DNA from: Planctomycetota bacterium
Lineage (GTDB): Bacteria > Planctomycetota > UBA1135 > GCA-002686595
Direction: 5' to 3'
Assembly: GCA_012959525.1 (NCBI GenBank)
Contig: DUDB01000082.1
Coordinates: 2,128 to 54,269, forward strand
Length of the DNA: 52,142 nt
Position numbers and translations under genes: made by a program
Notes under the pieces: model-generated
What the model was told of the DNA's origin: nothing
The model's input: the letters and a program-made list of their open reading frames with translations, nothing else
Databases searched by the model: none
In this document: positions 16,800-26,700 of the stretch, in pieces
Layout of the letters: the number at the start of each line of letters is the position of its first letter
How positions within the stretch are numbered: position 1 is the stretch's first letter

Positions 16800-18320
16800 A
16801 TGCGACGCGCCATCCACCTCAGCCTCCCAGTTGCCCTGCACCCAGCCCGTCTGCGGGCACCGCTCACCTGCCTGCTACTTGCCGCCTGCTCGGGTCCCTG
16901 CTCGAGTCCCGAACCCGAGTTCCAGCAACCCGACGTCCTGTTCCTGGTAGTCGACACCCTGCGAGCGGATCGGCTGGGCAGCTACGGGTACGAGCGCGGC
17001 CTGACACCCGTGATGGATCGCCTTGCCCGGGAGGGCTCCGTGTTCACCCGCGCTTCGGCCCAAGCCCCGTGGACCGTGCCGTCCATGTGCTCCATGCTCA
17101 CCAGTCAGTATCCCACGGCTCTCTTTGAACGACCAGATGAGTCGCGTACGACCCTGGCGGAGGCATTCCAGCAGGCCGGGTACACCACGGTGGGCGTGGT
17201 GGCCAACGCCCTGCTCGATCCTGGGACGGGCTTCGAACGCGGGTTCGATGTCTACATCCCGCGAGAGGGCACGGATGGCAAACGCAAAATGCCGGGACAC
17301 TTCGACGCCGTCACTTCATGGGCGGACGCGGCCCTTGTAAGCGCCTTGGCCCGCGACGAAAACGGCAAGCGCAAGCCGTTGTTCCTCTATGCCCAACCGA
17401 GCGACCCCCACGCTCCCTATCACAGTCGTCCGCAATTCCTCGCTGATCAACCCGCCAGTTCGGTCCCGCCCATTCTGCCCAAGGAGTGGCAGAAACAGAT
17501 GCTGGCCACTCGAGGCCCGACGGGCCCTGACAACGATCCCGACTGGAGCCTGGCCCTGCGAGAGATCCAAAGGCAGCGCAACGCCTATGACCACGATGTC
17601 CGTTTCACGGACGGCGCGCTGGGACGCTGGCTCAAACGGCTGGAGGAGCTGGGAGCGGACAACCTTTTGGTGGTGATCGCCTCCGATCACGGCGAGGAGC
17701 TTTGGGAAAACGTGACTCCAGCGCCAGCAGACCGATTGAAGGAGATGCCGCCGAAAGCCTTCTTCTTCCAGAGTCACGGCTATAGCTTGGCGGAGCAGGC
17801 TCTGCGCACTCCGATCATCTTGTCGGGCCCGGGAGTTCCAGCAGGGCGGAGGTTTGCGGAGCCCGTCGAGAACGTTGATCTCTTTCCCACTCTCGTCAGC
17901 TTGTGCGGGCTGGAGCGGCCAGATGACCTCCACGGGCTGGATCTGACTCCGCTCATGCAGGGCCGTGTAGAGGCTGGAGCCTGGCGCCTGGAGACCTACG
18001 CCTACGTCAACCACGGGTTCAGTATGCGGGACGAAGCCAGCGGGCTGAAGCTGGTTTTGCCCACGCCCTTCGGAATGGAGAGAGGCCTGTCCCCGCCTCA
18101 ATTGTTTGATCTCAACGCAGACCCAGGGGAGCGCACGAACCTTGTGGAGCAGCGCACTGAGGACGCGAACCGGTTGACCCAGCGCCTGATGCAATACCTG
18201 GAGCGCTATGACTCCAGCGGTGAGAGCCTGGAAGGGACGAGTGCTGAAGAGATGCGGCGCAAGATGCGGGAGATGGGGTACGCAGGCATGCTCGTCGGCG
18301 AGGACGAAGGGGATCAGTAG
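16800..18320 (+). CDS. Sulfatase-like lipoprotein (alkaline phosphatase superfamily)
   Basis: The 506-residue product has a hydrophobic N-terminus ending in a lipobox (LLAACSG, Cys near residue 31), so it is probably lipid-anchored in the periplasm or outer membrane. The superfamily metal site shows as VLFLVVDTLRADRLGSYG near residue 44 and as VIASDHGEEL near residue 297. At the formylglycine position the usual C/S-x-P-x-R is replaced by T-V-P-S-M (PWTVPSMCSMLTSQYP), so the nucleophile would be threonine, without the Arg. That makes classic sulfatase activity doubtful and a phosphatase or phosphotransferase type possible. A short spacer separates it from mrp. Confidence 0.85.
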   Translation: MRRAIHLSLPVALHPARLRAPLTCLLLAACSGPCSSPEPEFQQPDVLFLVVDTLRADRLGSYGYERGLTPVMDRLAREGSVFTRASAQAPWTVPSMCSMLTSQYPTALFERPDESRTTLAEAFQQAGYTTVGVVANALLDPGTGFERGFDVYIPREGTDGKRKMPGHFDAVTSWADAALVSALARDENGKRKPLFLYAQPSDPHAPYHSRPQFLADQPASSVPPILPKEWQKQMLATRGPTGPDNDPDWSLALREIQRQRNAYDHDVRFTDGALGRWLKRLEELGADNLLVVIASDHGEELWENVTPAPADRLKEMPPKAFFFQSHGYSLAEQALRTPIILSGPGVPAGRRFAEPVENVDLFPTLVSLCGLERPDDLHGLDLTPLMQGRVEAGAWRLETYAYVNHGFSMRDEASGLKLVLPTPFGMERGLSPPQLFDLNADPGERTNLVEQRTEDANRLTQRLMQYLERYDSSGESLEGTSAEEMRRKMREMGYAGMLVGEDEGDQ

Positions 18321-18405
18321 AGCTGCCAGGGGGCCTTGCACATCTCCGGCCTGGAATTACTCTGGTTGCGGACAAATCGCCCCCACCCCCCTACCAGATC
18401 CAGCC

Positions 18406-19569
18406 GTGACTCAAGCCACAAAAGAACAAGTCCTCGACTCTCTACGCCAAGTCATCGATCCTGACCTGCATCAGGACATCGTGACTCTCGGTTTCGTCAC
18501 GCGTTGTGAGGTGGACGGCTCCAAGGCGGATGTCGTCATCAACCTCACGACCCCTGCTTGCCCGGTAAAAGACCAGCTACGGGATGAGGCGCGCAAGTTC
18601 GTCAGCGCCGTGCCGGGCATTGAAGAGGTCGAACTGGAGATGACCGCGGAGGTCCGCGGCCAGGATGGACCCACCCACAAGCTGGCCGAGCACATCAAGC
18701 ACATCATCGCCGTGTCCAGCGGCAAGGGCGGTGTGGGCAAGAGCACCGTGTCCGTCAACCTGGCCTGCGCCCTGGCCGCCACGGGAGCGCGGGTGGGTCT
18801 CTTGGACTGCGACATCTACGGCCCCGACATTCCCATGATGATGGGGCTCAAGGGCCAGCCCGATCACGGCGGTAGCGCGGACAAGCCCTCTTTGGTTCCC
18901 AAGGAGCGCTATGGAGTCAAGACCATGTCCGTGGGCTACCTGTTGCCCGACGACAAGCCCGCCGTCTGGCGTGGCCCGATGGTGCACAAGCTGATCGAGC
19001 AGTTCTTGAGCGACGTCGAGTGGGGTGAGTTGGACTACCTCCTGGTGGACATGCCCCCTGGAACCGGTGACGCGCAGCTCTCCCTGGCTCAGCTGGTACC
19101 TCTCACGGGAGCCATCATCGTCACCACCCCCCAGGCCGTGGCCACCTTCGACGTCGGCAAGGCCATCACCATGTTCCATCAGGTCAACACGGAGATCCTG
19201 GGCATAGTGGAGAACATGTCGGGCCTCCTGGTGGAGGGCATGGTGGAAGGCGCACAGGAGGGGGCGCAGGTACGCCTGACCCTGGGCTCGAAGGAAGAGG
19301 TCTGCTCTGTGGACAGCGAAGGGCGCTTCCGCACCGTGGTCGAGATGTTCGGCTCGGGAGGTGCTCAGATGCTGGCGGAGAAGCACGGTTTCCCGGTCTT
19401 GGGCCGTGTGCCGTTGGACCCGGCCGTGCGTGTAGGCGGTGATGGTGGCGATCCCATCGTGGTGGCTGACCCGGACTCGCCCATTGCGCAGAGCTTCCGC
19501 GAGGCGGCGGGCAAGGCCGCTCAGCGTATTGCCGTGCGCTCCTTCGCCTCTCTGCCCGTCTTGGATTGA
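18406..19569 (+). CDS. mrp: Mrp/NBP35-family P-loop ATPase (Fe-S carrier-like)
   Basis: The frame is open far upstream, but recognisable sequence begins at GTG 18406, giving 387 residues. Residues 1-90 are a MIP18/DUF59 domain (VIDPDLHQDIVTLGFV, with TPACPVKD). The rest is a ParA/MinD-type ATPase with the deviant Walker A SSGKGGVGKST near residue 106, DCDIYGPDIPMMMG, and VDMPPGTGDAQLSL. The family carries Fe-S clusters on a C-terminal CxxC. Here the segment between IVENMSG and MFGSGGAQMLAEKHG is enlarged and holds a single Cys (EEVCSVD), so the CxxC is missing. Either it does not bind a cluster or it does so differently. Confidence 0.9.
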   Translation: MTQATKEQVLDSLRQVIDPDLHQDIVTLGFVTRCEVDGSKADVVINLTTPACPVKDQLRDEARKFVSAVPGIEEVELEMTAEVRGQDGPTHKLAEHIKHIIAVSSGKGGVGKSTVSVNLACALAATGARVGLLDCDIYGPDIPMMMGLKGQPDHGGSADKPSLVPKERYGVKTMSVGYLLPDDKPAVWRGPMVHKLIEQFLSDVEWGELDYLLVDMPPGTGDAQLSLAQLVPLTGAIIVTTPQAVATFDVGKAITMFHQVNTEILGIVENMSGLLVEGMVEGAQEGAQVRLTLGSKEEVCSVDSEGRFRTVVEMFGSGGAQMLAEKHGFPVLGRVPLDPAVRVGGDGGDPIVVADPDSPIAQSFREAAGKAAQRIAVRSFASLPVLD

Positions 19570-19614
19570 CCCCCGCTTGGGGATCTGGCCCCGGTTGACG
19601 CAATCCTTGCAACG

Positions 19615-19633
19615 CGCTCTGGAGCGGGTTTTT
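19615..19633 (+). terminator. Weak intrinsic terminator after mrp
   Basis: CGCTC and GAGCG can pair around two bases (realistically a 4-bp stem with a CTGG loop), followed at once by five T residues. The stem is short, so the case is weak, but it lies 45 bp after the mrp stop and before the next gene start. Confidence 0.35.
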
Positions 19634-19699
19634 GAAGTATGGGTAGACTCTAGGTCTGGATCTCGTCCTGTTCCCCCCTCAGAGTTCCCAGCTTCAACC

Positions 19700-22600
19700 A
19701 TGACTCACCTGCCCCGTCTGTCGGCCCTGATCGTCTCCCCTCTTCTTCTCGTCGCGCCGCTCTTGGGCGCCGTTCAGGATGAAGAGGTTGCCGCCGAACC
19801 CACACAAGAGGAGAGCGAACCAGAAGCCCCGGCGCCTCCGAAGGCCAAGGCCCGCAAGCGCCTGCAGGGGAGCCTGCCGCTCTCCTGGTCCGAGCAGCTG
19901 ACTTGGCGTTCCATCGGCCCCGCGAACATGGGCGGACGCATCACTTCGATGGACGTGCATCCGGACGATGCCAGCACCTACTGGGTAGGGACGGCTGGCG
20001 GTGGAATCCTCAAGACCACAAACAACGGCGTTACCTACGAACACCAATTCACCAACCAGAATACGAGCTCGATTGGGGCCGTGGCCGTCTCACCGTCCAA
20101 CCCCGATCAGGTCTGGGTGGGAACCGGTGAGAACAACCCGCGCAACTCCGTGTCCTGGGGCGACGGTATCTACAAGTCCTATGACGGCGGCGCGTCCTGG
20201 CACCACATGGGCCTTGAGGCCTCATTCCAGATCAGCACCATCATCGTCCACCCCGAGAATCCGGACGTCGTCTACGTCGGTGCCCTGGGTCACCTCTGGG
20301 GACCCAACGACGAGCGCGGCCTGTTCAAGACCACCGACGGTGGGGAGAGCTGGGAGAAGGTGCTGTTCGTGGACGACCTGACGGGCGTCATCGATATCCG
20401 CATGCAACCCGGCAATCCCGAAGTGCTACTGGTCGCCATGTACGAGCGTGAGCGCGACCTGTACTGCAGCAATGATCCCGCGAAGAAGTGGGGCCCGGGC
20501 AGCGGGCTGTACCGTACCGCCGATGGTGGCGCCACCTTCACGAGGGTCACGGATGGGCTCCCGTCAGTGACCCTGGGACGCATCGGAATTGACTGGTACG
20601 TCGCCGACCCGAACGTGGTGTACGCCGTGGTCGAATCGGAACGCATCACCCAGGACCGCCCCAACGCCCCGTACATGGGGTTGAACGGGGAGAGCGCCGG
20701 GGCTGTCGGCGCGCGCATGACGGCAGTGACTGAAGACGGGCCTGCGGAGACGGCCGGCTTCGAGAAAGGCGACATCCTGGTGCGCTTCGACGGCAGCACC
20801 GTCCTGGGTTGGGACTCCCTCGTGGATTCCCTGCTCGAGTACAAAGCCGAAGACAAGGTCGAAGTAGAGGTCGTGCGCGACAAGGAGACGATCGCGTTTG
20901 AGTTCGCCTTGGGCAGCCGCCCTGTTGAAGAAGACAACACCGACTCTCTCGGCTACCCATCCTCCGGGCCTTTCGGCGGTGGCTTGGGCGGCCAACGCGA
21001 GAACATCCAAGACCAACAGGGGGAAGAGGGACACGAACATGGAGGCCTGTTCCGCTCCGACGATGCTGGCCTGACCTGGACGCGCATCAACTCGGTCAAC
21101 CCGCGCCCCATGTACTACTCCGAAGTACGCGTGGATCCCAGCGACTCCAACCACATCTACGTGCTGGGCACGTCCCTCTACCGCTCCAAGGATGGCGGCA
21201 AGACCTTCACCTCGGATGGGCACGATGGCTCGGTACACGTAGACCACCACTCCATGTGGGTCGACCCCCGCGATGGGCGCCACATCATGCTGGGCAACGA
21301 CGGCGGCCTGTATGTCACCTGGGACCGCATGGAGAACTGGGACCACCACAACCACGTGGCCATTGGCCAGTTCTACAACATCACCTGCGACCCCACGCCC
21401 GACTACATGGTGTACGGCGGCCTGCAGGACAATGGCTCTTGGGGCGGTCCCAACCGCTCGTACTCGGGCCAGGGCACCCTGAATACGGACTGGATCTCGG
21501 TGGGCGGCGGGGACGGGTTTGTCTGCCGCGTGGATCCCGAAGATCCGGACCTGGTCTACTACGAGAGCCAGAACGGGGGCATGGGTCGCCGCAACCTGCG
21601 CACGGGTCAGGGCGGATCGGCACGACCGAGCTCCCCCCGTGGCTCCCGCAGTCGCTTCAACTGGAACACACCCTTCATCCTCTCTAACGCGAACTCGCGC
21701 ATCTTCTACAGCGCGGGAAACCGCGTCTTCAAATCCCTCGACCGAGGAAACAAGGGCCGCGCCATCTCGCCGGATATCGCGCGGACGGAGCGGGGCACGG
21801 CCACTTCGCTGGCTGAGTCTCCCAGCAACCCCGACATCTTGTACGTGGGCACCGACGACGGCGCCCTGTGGACCACTCGCGATGGAGGCCAGGAGTGGAT
21901 CGACCTGTTCGCCTTGAATGCACCAGAAGAAGAGGAGGCTGCCGACGAGGAGCCCGCCGAGGGCGACGACGCTGATGACGGCGCAGGTAGTCCTGCACTC
22001 GCCCCGAAGGCCCGACCTGTGGCATGGAGTGGTCTGGGTCTGCTCACGAGCGACGATCCGATCAGTGGGCACTGGGAGTGTGAACTCACCGAGAACCAAA
22101 AGGACGAAGAGGAGGGTTCGCGATTCACCCTGGATCTCACGCTGGCAGCAGATGGCAAGTTGACGGGCACGGTCGAAGCGCAAATCGGCTCTGGTGAACT
22201 GACAGCCGGCAAGTGGGACCCGGAAGCCAAGTCCTTATCCTTCACCTTCAAGCCCCGAGACGTTGAGCTCTCTTTCAAGGCAACCCTCGACAAGGGTGCC
22301 CTAGAAGGCAGCATCACCGGCGCCGGAGGGGCCTTCAAGTTCGAGTTCGAGGGCCAGCGCGATGGAGAGGCCGCGGCGACGGACAAGGATGTTTCCAAGC
22401 CCGAAGAGAAGGCCGCTGAACCTGAGGAGGTCGTGGAGCCCGAAGAGGCTGAAGAGCCTGAAGCACAACAAGAACCTGAAGCTACGGAGCCAAAGAAGGA
22501 CGATGACGACAAGGGCAAGGACAAGGATAAGGACAAGCCGAAGCCCAAGAAATTCATCAAGGACACGATCGACCAGCTCCTACCCGGTCGCTTCTACGTC

Positions 22601-23515
22601 AGTTCAATCACGCCGTCAGCCCACAAGAACGATTGGGTCTACGTCACCTTCGACGCCCACCGCTCGAACGACACCCGCCCCTACGTCTTCGTTTCCGAGG
22701 ACAACGGGTCGTCCTGGGAATCCCTGCGCGGCAACCTGCCCGACTCCGCGGGCTCCGTGCGCGACCTTGCTGAAGACATCAAGGATCCTGACATCCTCTA
22801 CCTGGGCACCGAGCACAGGGCCTACGTGTCCACCGACAGGGGTGAAAGCTGGACCGAGCTGGGCCAAGGCCTGCCGACCGTGGCCGTGCATGACTTTGCC
22901 CAGCACCCCACGAGCGGCGAGTTGATCGCAGGTACTCACGGACGCTCCGTGTGGATCGTCGACGTTACCCCGTTGCGACAAATGACGGAGAAGGCGCGCG
23001 AAAAGGATGCCGTCCTGTTCAAGCCGAACGACGTCACGCGCTGGCGCCGCGAACCCTCGCGCGGCAACAGCGGTACGCGGCGCTTTGTGGGCGAGAACCC
23101 CTCGACCCAGGTCGCCATCTTCTACACCCTGGCCAAGCGCACCAAGGACATCTCCCTGGTGGTCAAGGACGGCAAGGGCAATGTGGTGCGAGAGCTCGAA
23201 GCCTCCGGCGACAAGGGACTGCACCGTGCCGACTGGAACCGGACCGTGTCATCAGGCTCGTCCTCAGGCTCCTCCTCCCGGTTCTCTTCTGGGGGGGGCG
23301 GCAGACGGAGAGGCCGCAGCAGGAGCATGACGATTGGCTCCTACACCGTGGAACTCCACGTGGGCTCGAGCGTGATGACCCAGGAATTTGAGGTGTTTAA
23401 TGACCCTGGTGAGTCGGACGAACGCTGGGTGGAGTACGAACGCGTGCTTGAAGACCTGGCCGAGGGCGATGGCGACGAGGACCAACCCGTCGAGATTATC
23501 CACCGAGATCGCTAG
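19700..23515 (+). CDS. Secreted BNR/VPS10-type propeller protein with embedded PDZ domain
   Basis: Starting at ATG 19700 gives 1271 residues with a signal peptide (MTHLPRLSALIVSPLLLVAP). Repeated blade motifs of the form S-x-D-x-G-x-S/T-W follow (SYDGGASWHHM, TTDGGESWEKV, TADGGATFTRV, SKDGGKTFTSD, STDRGESWTEL), the mark of VPS10/sialidase-like propellers. A PDZ-like insertion lies at about residues 330-400 (GARMTAVTEDGPAETAGFEK then GDILVRFDGS). A beta-rich insert follows near residues 785-870, then a linker very rich in Glu, Lys and Asp. The last part has a Ser/Gly/Arg-rich stretch and a FlgD-like beta domain. It is probably periplasmic or surface-bound; substrate unknown. The family is often annotated as glycosyl hydrolase without proof. 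Confidence 0.88.
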   Translation: MTHLPRLSALIVSPLLLVAPLLGAVQDEEVAAEPTQEESEPEAPAPPKAKARKRLQGSLPLSWSEQLTWRSIGPANMGGRITSMDVHPDDASTYWVGTAGGGILKTTNNGVTYEHQFTNQNTSSIGAVAVSPSNPDQVWVGTGENNPRNSVSWGDGIYKSYDGGASWHHMGLEASFQISTIIVHPENPDVVYVGALGHLWGPNDERGLFKTTDGGESWEKVLFVDDLTGVIDIRMQPGNPEVLLVAMYERERDLYCSNDPAKKWGPGSGLYRTADGGATFTRVTDGLPSVTLGRIGIDWYVADPNVVYAVVESERITQDRPNAPYMGLNGESAGAVGARMTAVTEDGPAETAGFEKGDILVRFDGSTVLGWDSLVDSLLEYKAEDKVEVEVVRDKETIAFEFALGSRPVEEDNTDSLGYPSSGPFGGGLGGQRENIQDQQGEEGHEHGGLFRSDDAGLTWTRINSVNPRPMYYSEVRVDPSDSNHIYVLGTSLYRSKDGGKTFTSDGHDGSVHVDHHSMWVDPRDGRHIMLGNDGGLYVTWDRMENWDHHNHVAIGQFYNITCDPTPDYMVYGGLQDNGSWGGPNRSYSGQGTLNTDWISVGGGDGFVCRVDPEDPDLVYYESQNGGMGRRNLRTGQGGSARPSSPRGSRSRFNWNTPFILSNANSRIFYSAGNRVFKSLDRGNKGRAISPDIARTERGTATSLAESPSNPDILYVGTDDGALWTTRDGGQEWIDLFALNAPEEEEAADEEPAEGDDADDGAGSPALAPKARPVAWSGLGLLTSDDPISGHWECELTENQKDEEEGSRFTLDLTLAADGKLTGTVEAQIGSGELTAGKWDPEAKSLSFTFKPRDVELSFKATLDKGALEGSITGAGGAFKFEFEGQRDGEAAATDKDVSKPEEKAAEPEEVVEPEEAEEPEAQQEPEATEPKKDDDDKGKDKDKDKPKPKKFIKDTIDQLLPGRFYVSSITPSAHKNDWVYVTFDAHRSNDTRPYVFVSEDNGSSWESLRGNLPDSAGSVRDLAEDIKDPDILYLGTEHRAYVSTDRGESWTELGQGLPTVAVHDFAQHPTSGELIAGTHGRSVWIVDVTPLRQMTEKAREKDAVLFKPNDVTRWRREPSRGNSGTRRFVGENPSTQVAIFYTLAKRTKDISLVVKDGKGNVVRELEASGDKGLHRADWNRTVSSGSSSGSSSRFSSGGGGRRRGRSRSMTIGSYTVELHVGSSVMTQEFEVFNDPGESDERWVEYERVLEDLAEGDGDEDQPVEIIHRDR

Positions 23516-23739
23516 AACGGCCGGAGTTCAAGGGAAACCAGCCAGCGTGGCTCCGCCAAGCGGGCTCCGTTCTGTCCACGCCTGACGCCTCGGCACCCGC
23601 ACGCCTCTCTTCAGGCGCTTGGCTGTAATCCCCCGTCGCACCCCACGTCGAGCGCATCCGGTTAGCGTGGTCTGCCCGGGACGATTGCCTCTCCGGCGCG
23701 CCGGACTACAATCGCGCGGCATCTGCTGAGTTCCGTTCC
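23516..23739. other. Gap before the plus-strand NRPS gene
   Basis: This 224-bp interval should contain the NRPS promoter. I see no small gene and no convincing promoter boxes. A short palindromic GGCGCGCC lies just before the gene. It marks the left boundary of the biosynthetic cluster. Confidence 0.4.
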
Positions 23740-26700
23740 ATGCCGAACCAAGACGTCGAGAGTTTCTACCCCCTCTCTCCCCTTCAACAGGGGCTGCTGT
23801 TCCACAGCCTCTCCGAGCCAGACTCGGGGATGTACTTCAATCAGACGGCGGTGGAGTTGAAGGGAGACCTGAATGCCGACGCCCTGAGGGCCGCTTGGCA
23901 GCAGGCCGTGGACGAGCACCCGATCTTGCGCACCTTCTTTGTCTGGGAGGGTGTGGAGAGCCCGATTCAGGTGGTGCAAAAGAAAGCACAGATGCCCTTC
24001 TCGGTCGTGGATTGGACACAGCGTGATGAGGCAAACCAGCTGAGCGCTCTCGACGCGCTGCGCCAAGAGGACTTGCGTGAGGGGTTCGACCTTTCCAAAG
24101 CGCCACTGATGCGCGCCACCCTGGTCCAGAGGTCTACGGACACCTGGTGTCTGTTCTGGAGCTTCCACCACATTCTCATGGATGGCTGGAGCATGTTCAG
24201 GGTGCTGGCTCAGGTGTTCGGCGCATACGACGCCATTTGCCAGGGCGGGACCTACTCTTCTGAACCCTCGCGCCCCTACCGCGATCACATCGTCTGGCTC
24301 AATCAGCAGAGCCTGCCCGCCGCCAAGGAGTTCTGGACACGGAATCTGAAGGGCTTCTCCGCGCCGACGCCTCTGGTGAGTGAGCCTGGCAGCTTGCTTG
24401 AAGACCAGGGGGAGGACGGCTTCACTGCCGAGGTTCTGTGCCTGGACCGCGCCACCTCCGCGGCTCTGCAAGAGTTCGCCTCCAAGCAGCACCTCACCCT
24501 CAACACGCTCCTGCAGGGGGCCTGGTCGCTGATGCTGAGCCGCTACAGCGGCGAAGACGACGTGCTGTTTGGTGCCGTCGTCTCGGGACGGCCGGCTGCA
24601 CTTGAAGGGGTGGAGGCCATGGTCGGCCTGTTTATCAACACACTGCCCGTGCGCGTGCGGGCCCCGGAGAGTGAGCGGGTGTTGCCCTGGCTGCAACGCC
24701 TACAAGCCGAGCAGGCGGAACTGCGCGAGTACGACTACAGCCCGCTGGTGGAGATCCAGGGCTGGAGCGAAGTGCCCCGTGAAGACTCCCTGTTCCAGAG
24801 CATCTTCCTCTTCGAGAACTACAAGAAAGACGCCCCCCTGGAGGAGCTGTGTAAGGGCCTGGAGATCGGTGAGGTGCAGTGGTTCGAACGGCACAACTTC
24901 CCCTTGGCTGCAGTGGCCATCCCCGGGGAGGAGATCATGTTGCGGCTCATCTACCAGACTGACGTGTACGGTCCCCAGACCATCACGCGCATGCTCGGGC
25001 ACTGGAAGCGTCTGCTGGAGAGCATGGTTGCCCATCCGGATCAGACCCTGGGCGAGCTGCCCATGGTGACCCAAGACGAACAACGCCAGTTGGTCGACGG
25101 TTGGAACCAAACCGGGAGCGAGTATCCACGGGACGCATGCATCCACCATCTCTTCGAGGAGCATGCCGCTGCCACCCCCGATGCCATCGCCGTTGAACTG
25201 GGGGAGGAGCGCCTGACCTACGGGGAGTTGAACGGGAGAGCCAACCGACTTGCCCATCACCTCAAGCGAATGGGCGTGGGCCCGGAAGTCGTGGTGGGGC
25301 TGTGCCTGGATCGGAGCACGGATCTGACCGTCGCCCTGCTTGCCATTCTCAAGGCCGACGGCGCCTACCTCTCCCTGGACCCGGAGTACCCAAAGGAGCG
25401 CCTCAGGCACATGCTGCGCGACACTCAGGCACCGGTGCTGTTGACCCAGGAGCACATGCTCGCCGAGCTGCCCGACAACGACGCGCTGGTTGTCTGCGTG
25501 GATTCAGATGCTGAGGCCATCGGAAAAGAGAGCGGCGAAAATCCGGATGGGAGTGGCTCAGCTGAGCAGCTGGCCTACGTTATCTACACGTCCGGCTCCA
25601 CGGGTCTCCCCAAGGGCACGCTGATCCCCCACCGAGCTGTAGTGCGGCTCGTGCGCAATACCAACTTTGCGAGCTTCGACGCCGACGAGGTATTCCTGCA
25701 GTTCGCCACAGTCTCATTCGACGCCTCCACCCTCGAACTCTGGGCCAGCCTTCTGAACGGAGCGCGCCTCGTCCTGTTCCCTACGCGCCGCACGTCCCTG
25801 GAAGAGCTGGGGCAGGTCATCCAGGAGCACGGGGTCACAACATTGTGGCTCACCGCGGGGCTGTTCCACCAGATGGTCGAACAGCACATACAAGGCCTAC
25901 AAGGTGTCAGGCAGTTGATCGCGGGCGGTGACGTCCTCTCGGTCTCTCACGTCAAGCAGGCACTGGATCAGATTGAAGGTTGCCGAGTCATCAACGGGTA
26001 TGGACCAACGGAGAACACGACCTTCACCTGCTGTCATCCGATGACCAACTCTGCGGACTTGGGACACACGGTGCCCATCGGCCGCCCCATTGCGAACACC
26101 ACGGTGTTCATCCTGGACGGTCAGCTACGCCCCGTTCCCATCGGAGTCATTGGCGACCTGTATGCGGGCGGCGACGGACTGGCGCGCGGGTACCTGAACC
26201 AGCCCGAACTCACCTCTGAGCGCTTCATCGATAACCCGTTCGCCGACAAACCCGGAGAACGCCTGTACTTGGTCGGCGACCGGGCGCGCTATCTCGCTGA
26301 TGGCACGATCGAGTTCTTTGGTCGAAGCGATTCCCAGGTCAAGCTTCGTGGCTACCGTATTGAGTTGGCCGAAATCGAGACTGTGCTGAACGAGCACGAG
26401 GCCGTCCGCGATGCGGTGGTCGCGGCGCGTGAGGACACGCCTGGTGACAAGAGATTGGTGGCCTACTGGATCGCGGCGGACGAGGCCGCACCTGAACCGA
26501 GCACCCTTCGTGAGTACCTTGCCGACAAGCTTCCGGACTACATGGTCCCCGCGGCCTTCGTGGCCCTCGATGAGTTCCCCCTTACCGCCAATGGAAAGGT
26601 AGACCGCAAGGCCCTTCCGGCCCCGGAGATTGATCGCTCTCAATCCAGCGAGACCTACACGCCCCCCGGGAGCGAACTGGAAGAAACGCTCGTCGAGATC

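Noticed and set aside
20564..22183. 539-codon minus-strand frame
   Set aside because: Antisense to the propeller protein, whose repeated DGG-S-W blades are unmistakable.
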